Positions 6,449 to 9,896 of a stretch of DNA of 9,896 nt are shown here, piece after piece. This stretch comes from Chloroflexota bacterium (GTDB lineage: Bacteria > Chloroflexota > Limnocylindria > Limnocylindrales > CSP1-4). Each line of letters starts with the position of its first letter. Positions within the stretch are counted from its first letter, which is position 1. The stretch is from NCBI GenBank assembly GCA_021802185.1, contig JAKAAV010000049.1, positions 1 through 9,896 of the forward strand. The letters run 5' to 3'. Below the pieces are notes generated by a model. The model worked only from the letters and a program-made list of their open reading frames with translations. It did not search any database and was not told the origin of the DNA. Position numbers and translations under genes: made by a program.

Positions 6449-7711
6449 ATGTCGTTCTGGCGCCGGCTGCTGGGACGTTCCGGGGACGCGGCACCCGCCG
6501 CGTGCACCGCTCTCGACGTCGGCACCGAGTTCGCCAAGGCGCTCACGTTCGAGATCGACGAATCCGGGCAGGCGAACGTCCGGGGGGTCGGGCGCCAGCG
6601 GCAGGGCCTCGCGCACATGCAGTCGGGCACGGTGGCGGACATCGCCGCGGTCGTCGACAACTGCTCGGCGGCGCTGCAGGAAGCCGAGGAGATGGCGGGG
6701 TTCCGGCCGAGCCAGGCGGTGGTCGGGATCGCCGGCGAGCTCGTGAAGGGCTTCACGACGACGCTCTCGCAGGAGCGCAAGCGGCCGGACCAGCCGATCA
6801 GCGAGGCCGAGCTGCAGCACCTGATCGACGGCGTGCAGCACGAGGCGCTGCGGGAGGCGGAGCGCGCCGTGACGTGGGAGACGGGCCTCCCGAACGTCGA
6901 CGTGCGGCTCGTCCACGCCGCGGTGACCGGCGCCGCGATCGACGGGTACCCCGTCACGAACCCGGTCGGGTTCCAGGGCCGACACGTTCGCATCGCGATC
7001 TTCAACGCGTTCGCGCCCCTCGTCCACCTCGGCGCGCTGCAGTCCGTCGCGGCGCAGCTCGATCTCGAGTTGCTCGCCGTGGTCGCAGAGCCGTTCGCGG
7101 TCGCGCGCTGCCTCGGCGGGGACCAGGTCCAGCAGTCCGGAGCCCTGTTCGTCGACGTCGGCGGCGGGACCACCGACGTCGCCCTGGTCCGTTCGGGCGG
7201 CATCGAGGGGACGCGGATGTTCGCGCTGGGCGGCCGCGCGTTCACGAAGAGCATCGCCGACCAGCTCGGACTGCCGTTCCAGCGCGCCGAAGCCGTGAAG
7301 ATCGACTACGCGCGGGGGTTGGACGTGGCGGACCGCGACCGGCTGACGGCGGTGGTCGCGGAGGACGTGGCGGTCTGGTCCGCCGGCGTGGAGCTGGTGC
7401 TCGAGGAGCTGTCGGCGGGCGACCTGCTGCCGGGACGGATCTACCTGTGCGGCGGCGGCGCGGGATTGCCCGAGGTCCAGGCTGCGCTGCGGGACTCGGG
7501 GTTCGCGAAACGCCTGCCGTTCGCCCGGCCGCCCGAGGTCGTCGTCGCGGCGCCCGGCGAGGTCCGGGGCGTCCACGACACGACCGGACTGCTCGTCGAC
7601 CAGCAGGACGTGACGCCGATGGGCCTGGCGTACCAGGCCGTCGAGATGGCGTCGGAAGAGTCGACGCTCGACGCAGCGCTCCGAAGGGTGCTGCGCGCCA
7701 TGAAGGTGTGA
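6449..7711 (+). CDS. FtsA/PilM-family actin-like ATPase
   Basis: A 420-residue protein of the actin/Hsp70 ATPase fold in its FtsA-PilM branch. Phosphate 1 is ALDVGTEFAKAL (D23), phosphate 2 is FVDVGGGTTDVALV (D236-D243), and the adenosine loop is IYLCGGGAGLPEV (about 331-342). Between them, about residues 85-175, is an SHS2/1C-type insertion. It includes VVGIAGELVKGF and IDGYPVTNPVGFQGRHV, which closely match the FtsA pattern. The N-terminus MSFWRRLLGR and the C-terminus ALRRVLRAMKV both look like short basic amphipathic helices, as FtsA uses to bind membrane. FtsA tethers FtsZ filaments; PilM is a cytoplasmic partner of pilus proteins PilN and PilO. No ftsZ, ftsQ or pil genes are nearby, so I do not assign either role. 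The start is 5 bases after the alaS stop, and the next gene, a membrane protein, begins 15 bases after its end. A shared complex with that protein is an inference from adjacency. Confidence 0.82.
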   Translation: MSFWRRLLGRSGDAAPAACTALDVGTEFAKALTFEIDESGQANVRGVGRQRQGLAHMQSGTVADIAAVVDNCSAALQEAEEMAGFRPSQAVVGIAGELVKGFTTTLSQERKRPDQPISEAELQHLIDGVQHEALREAERAVTWETGLPNVDVRLVHAAVTGAAIDGYPVTNPVGFQGRHVRIAIFNAFAPLVHLGALQSVAAQLDLELLAVVAEPFAVARCLGGDQVQQSGALFVDVGGGTTDVALVRSGGIEGTRMFALGGRAFTKSIADQLGLPFQRAEAVKIDYARGLDVADRDRLTAVVAEDVAVWSAGVELVLEELSAGDLLPGRIYLCGGGAGLPEVQAALRDSGFAKRLPFARPPEVVVAAPGEVRGVHDTTGLLVDQQDVTPMGLAYQAVEMASEESTLDAALRRVLRAMKV

Positions 7712-7713
7712 GG

Positions 7714-7719
7714 CACACT
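7714..7719 (+). promoter_or_regulatory. Possible -10-like box CACACT before the baseplate-J-like membrane protein
   Basis: CACACT sits exactly 7 bases before ATG 7727, the same spacing as TACACT before 886 and TACCGT before 3669. It departs from TANNNT at the first base. It also forms the right arm of a short inverted repeat, GTGTG-AGG-CACAC (7706-7718), which spans the upstream stop codon. No well-spaced Shine-Dalgarno sequence precedes the ATG (the nearest is GAGG, 13 bases away). It may be an internal promoter for this gene and ruvX. Confidence 0.3.
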
Positions 7720-7726
7720 CTTCCCG

Positions 7727-9541
7727 ATGGCGATCCACTACCTCGACGTCGACGACGAGGTCACCACGGCGGTAGCCCGGCTTCGTGCGTCGGCCGAGCC
7801 GCATGTCGCGCTCGTGCTGCCGGCGGGGTCGCGCGTCGCCACGAGCAGGATCAACTTCCGGCTGCTCGCCCGCGAGGCGGCGCTCCGCGACAGGCGGCTC
7901 GCGATCGTGGCGCCGGAGGCGGCGGTCCGGTCGGTGGCGCTCGCGGCCGGCGTGCCGGCGTATGCGACCGTCGGCGCGTACGAGTCGGCGCTCGAGGACG
8001 AGGTCGAGCAGGAGGCGCGCGAGCGGCGGCGCCGGACCGAGGCGGGCGGCGAGGCGCAGCCGCGGGCAGGGACGGCTGGTCTCGCGGACGCCGTGAGTCC
8101 GCAGCAACCGGGCGGACGGGCGGGCGCGCCGCCAGGCGGGACAGGAATCGAGCACGCACCGGGTGACGGAGCCCCTCCCGGGGCCACGACGCCTGTCGCG
8201 GGTGCGCGGCCGGATGGGGGCCACGCGGCACGGGGTTCGGCGGAAGCGGCGGCAGGACCCGGGGGCGCGGCGGCCGACGCCGCCGACCCGCGGTCCGGGG
8301 CGGCCGGCGGCCCGGGCACCGGCGCTCGCTCGGCAGGTGCGCTCCCGGTCGCGCGGGGCATCGAGCAGAAGCCGCGGCGCAGGCGGCGATGGCTCGTGCC
8401 GCTCTCGCTGCTGCTCGTGCTGCTCGTCGGGGGCGGCGCAGCGGCGGCCTACCTGCTGCTCCCGAGCGCGCAGATCGTCGTCACGCCCGTCGGCGTCGTG
8501 CAGGGCCCGATCCAGCTCCAGGTGACGGCCGACCCGTCGGCGACCTCCGTCGACGCCGCGAACCTCGTGATCCCGGCGCAGGCCGTCTCGATCCCGCTGT
8601 CCGCGAACGGGACGTTTCCCGCCACCGGACAGAAGGTCGACGAGACGGCCGCGACCGGATCGGTCACGTTCACGAGCAACGACACGATCGACCCCGTGAC
8701 GATCCCGGCCGGGACGACGGTCGCGACGGGCAGTGGCGTCCAGTTCCTGACGACGACGACCGTCGTCACGCCACGCGCGATGGTCACGGGCACGACGATC
8801 ACGCCGGGGCGCGCCACGAGCGGCGTGAAGGCCGTGACTCCGGGAACGGGCGGGAACGTCGCCGCGCACGCGATCGTCGTGGTGCCGACCCGGCTCCTGG
8901 CGTTCCAGGTATCGGTCGACAACCCGACGGCAACGAGCGGCGGGACCCACACGGTGACCAAGGTCGTCAGCCAGCAGGACTACGATGCCGCGGTGAAGCA
9001 GCTGACGACCATGCTCGCATCGCAGCTGACCGGCGCCACTGCGAGCCCATCGGCGGCACCGTCCGGCAGCACGATCATCCCGGCCACGGTGTCGCATGGC
9101 GACGTCGTGACGGCGCCGCCGGCGAGCGGCCTCGTGGGCGTGGCGAAGTCGACGTTCCAGCTCACCGCCACGGAGACCGCCTCGGTCCTCGCCGTGTCCG
9201 AGCAGCCCCTCTCCGGTCTCGCCGCGGACTACCTCCGTTCGCACCTGCCCGCCGGGTGGTCGCTGTTCGAGGACTCGATCCAGACGTCGGTCAGCAACCC
9301 GACCGTCCAGGCGGGCAAGGTCACGTTCACGGTGACGGCGCAGGGCGAGCGCTGGGAACCGCTCGATGCGGCCGCGCTCCTGGCCCAGGTCAAGGGGAAA
9401 TCCGTGGCGGACGCCCGCGCGGCGCTGTCGCAGTATGGGCAGGTGTCGATCACGACATGGCCGTCGTACGTCACGACGATCCCGACGCTCGATGCCCGCG
9501 TGTCGCTGACCGTCGCGCCGCCGAAGCGGGCCGGCGCGTGA
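7727..9541 (+). CDS. Single-pass membrane protein with cytosolic head and baseplate-J-like external region
   Basis: 604 residues, with no cysteine. Residues 1-90 or so form a compact alpha/beta domain (HVALVLPAGSRVATSRINF, then RLAIVAPEAAVRSVALAAGV). Residues about 92-102 are a charged helix (EDEVEQEARERR). Residues about 103-210 are Ala/Gly/Pro-rich and look disordered. A basic patch (KPRRRRRW, ending at W222) leads into one membrane helix at 223-245, which predicts an N-terminus inside and C-terminus outside. Outside, residues about 250-425 are Val/Thr-rich beta sequence. They contain TGSVTFTSND, IPAGTTVATGSGVQFLTTTT, GGNVAAHAIVVVPT and VSVDNPTATSGGTHTV, a pattern I associate with baseplate J/gp47-type domains. 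A Ser/Pro/Ala linker follows. The last 100 residues hold another domain (VKGKSVADARAALSQYG, ITTWPSYVTTIPTLDARVSL). The function is unknown. Its neighbour, an FtsA-like ATPase, suggests an envelope complex. The domain match is from pattern memory and needs a profile search. Confidence 0.8.
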   Translation: MAIHYLDVDDEVTTAVARLRASAEPHVALVLPAGSRVATSRINFRLLAREAALRDRRLAIVAPEAAVRSVALAAGVPAYATVGAYESALEDEVEQEARERRRRTEAGGEAQPRAGTAGLADAVSPQQPGGRAGAPPGGTGIEHAPGDGAPPGATTPVAGARPDGGHAARGSAEAAAGPGGAAADAADPRSGAAGGPGTGARSAGALPVARGIEQKPRRRRRWLVPLSLLLVLLVGGGAAAAYLLLPSAQIVVTPVGVVQGPIQLQVTADPSATSVDAANLVIPAQAVSIPLSANGTFPATGQKVDETAATGSVTFTSNDTIDPVTIPAGTTVATGSGVQFLTTTTVVTPRAMVTGTTITPGRATSGVKAVTPGTGGNVAAHAIVVVPTRLLAFQVSVDNPTATSGGTHTVTKVVSQQDYDAAVKQLTTMLASQLTGATASPSAAPSGSTIIPATVSHGDVVTAPPASGLVGVAKSTFQLTATETASVLAVSEQPLSGLAADYLRSHLPAGWSLFEDSIQTSVSNPTVQAGKVTFTVTAQGERWEPLDAAALLAQVKGKSVADARAALSQYGQVSITTWPSYVTTIPTLDARVSLTVAPPKRAGA

Positions 9542-9554
9542 CGCGGTCGGAGGC

Positions 9555-9896
9555 GTGAGCCGGCTCCTCGGCCTCGACGTCGGCGATCGACGCGTTGGCC
9601 TGGCGGTCGCCGACGAGGCGCAGGGCGGCGTCCGCGGTCTCGGCGTCGTGCGACGGGGTTCGCTGGACGAGGACGCGGAGCGGCTCGGCCGCATCGCCGC
9701 CGAGCAGCGCGTGGACGAGCTCGTCGTCGGGCTGCCGCTCGACATGACCGGCGCGGAGGGCGAGCAGGCGCATCGGACGCGCGACTGGGGCGCGGAAATC
9801 GCAGCGCGAACCGGGCTGCCGCTGTCGTGGCGCGACGAGCGACTGACGACAGAAGCGGCGGAGGCCGTGCAGCCGCGCATGCGGCGGGATGCGTCG
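9555..9896 (+). CDS. ruvX: Holliday-junction resolvase-like protein RuvX/YqgF (3' truncated by window)
   Basis: The frame starts at GTG 9555 and is open to the last base, giving 114 residues of a family usually near 140, so the C-terminal end is missing. It has the RNase H-like fold signatures of the family: LLGLDVGDRRVGLAVAD with the likely metal-binding Asp at residue 8, VVGLPLDMTGAEG (59-69), and WRDERLTTEAAE with acidic D94 and E95. YqgF proteins are proposed nucleases. In E. coli the protein is implicated in 16S rRNA 5'-end maturation and anti-termination, and the resolvase role rests mainly on fold similarity. The start lies 13 bases after the preceding stop. A GGAGG (9549-9553) is only one base before the GTG, unusually close. 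The GTG is still preferred because it gives the standard N-terminus. Genes for alaS and ruvX are also close in Bacillota, which supports the assignment. Confidence 0.93.
   Translation, partial: MSRLLGLDVGDRRVGLAVADEAQGGVRGLGVVRRGSLDEDAERLGRIAAEQRVDELVVGLPLDMTGAEGEQAHRTRDWGAEIAARTGLPLSWRDERLTTEAAEAVQPRMRRDAS

Noticed and set aside
7727..9541. The baseplate-J-like gene as a prophage or tail-cluster remnant
   Set aside because: The protein has a membrane anchor, a cytosolic head and a disordered linker that phage baseplate proteins lack. Flanking genes are housekeeping, composition is uniform, and there is no integrase, att site or other tail gene.
6134..9880. A 1248-codon open frame on the - strand
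   Set aside because: It lies opposite four well-supported genes. Its translation is Arg/Pro/Ala-rich low complexity without recognisable motifs. Stop-free antisense frames this long are expected when third codon positions are nearly all G or C.

Overview
The window is ordinary-looking, very GC-rich bacterial chromosome (GC well above 65%, with strong G/C bias at third codon positions). All eight supported genes lie on the + strand. They are packed tightly, with GTG as well as ATG starts. No phage, insertion sequence, CRISPR array, tRNA or rRNA gene is visible. The gene set and composition fit a high-GC member of Chloroflexota, or possibly another high-GC phylum such as Actinomycetota. That placement is an inference from gene content only.

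Layout: (1) 1-705, the C-terminal third or so of the ribosome-associated GTPase TypA/BipA. (2) 706-885, a 180-base gap with small GC hairpins and a -10-like box right at its end. (3) 886-3247, a tight pair of an IscS/NifS-type cysteine desulfurase and the tRNA 2-thiouridylase MnmA, a sulfur donor and sulfur user for the wobble uridine of tRNA. (4) 3297-3572, a three-helix membrane protein of unknown role. (5) 3669-6443, full-length alanyl-tRNA synthetase with an intact editing site. (6) 6449-7711, an FtsA/PilM-family actin-like ATPase. (7) 7727-9541, a large single-pass membrane protein with a cytosolic N-terminal domain, a long disordered linker and an external region resembling phage baseplate-J-type domains. 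(8) 9555-9896, the start of RuvX/YqgF, cut by the window end.

Genes 3, 5 and 8 form a translation and housekeeping backbone (nifS-mnmA ... alaS ... ruvX) whose order recalls Bacillota genomes. The notable part is the pair inserted between alaS and ruvX. An FtsA-like ATPase with possible amphipathic helices at both ends sits next to a transmembrane protein with a cytosolic head and a baseplate-J-like exterior. The pair could be an uncharacterised membrane or cell-envelope assembly, and it is the best candidate here for something undescribed.

A second pattern is regulatory. Four starts (886, 3297, 3669, 7727) are each preceded, at 6 or 7 bases, by a TANNNT-like or related hexamer, and none has a good Shine-Dalgarno sequence. 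This is the layout of leaderless transcription known in Deinococcus and Actinomycetota.
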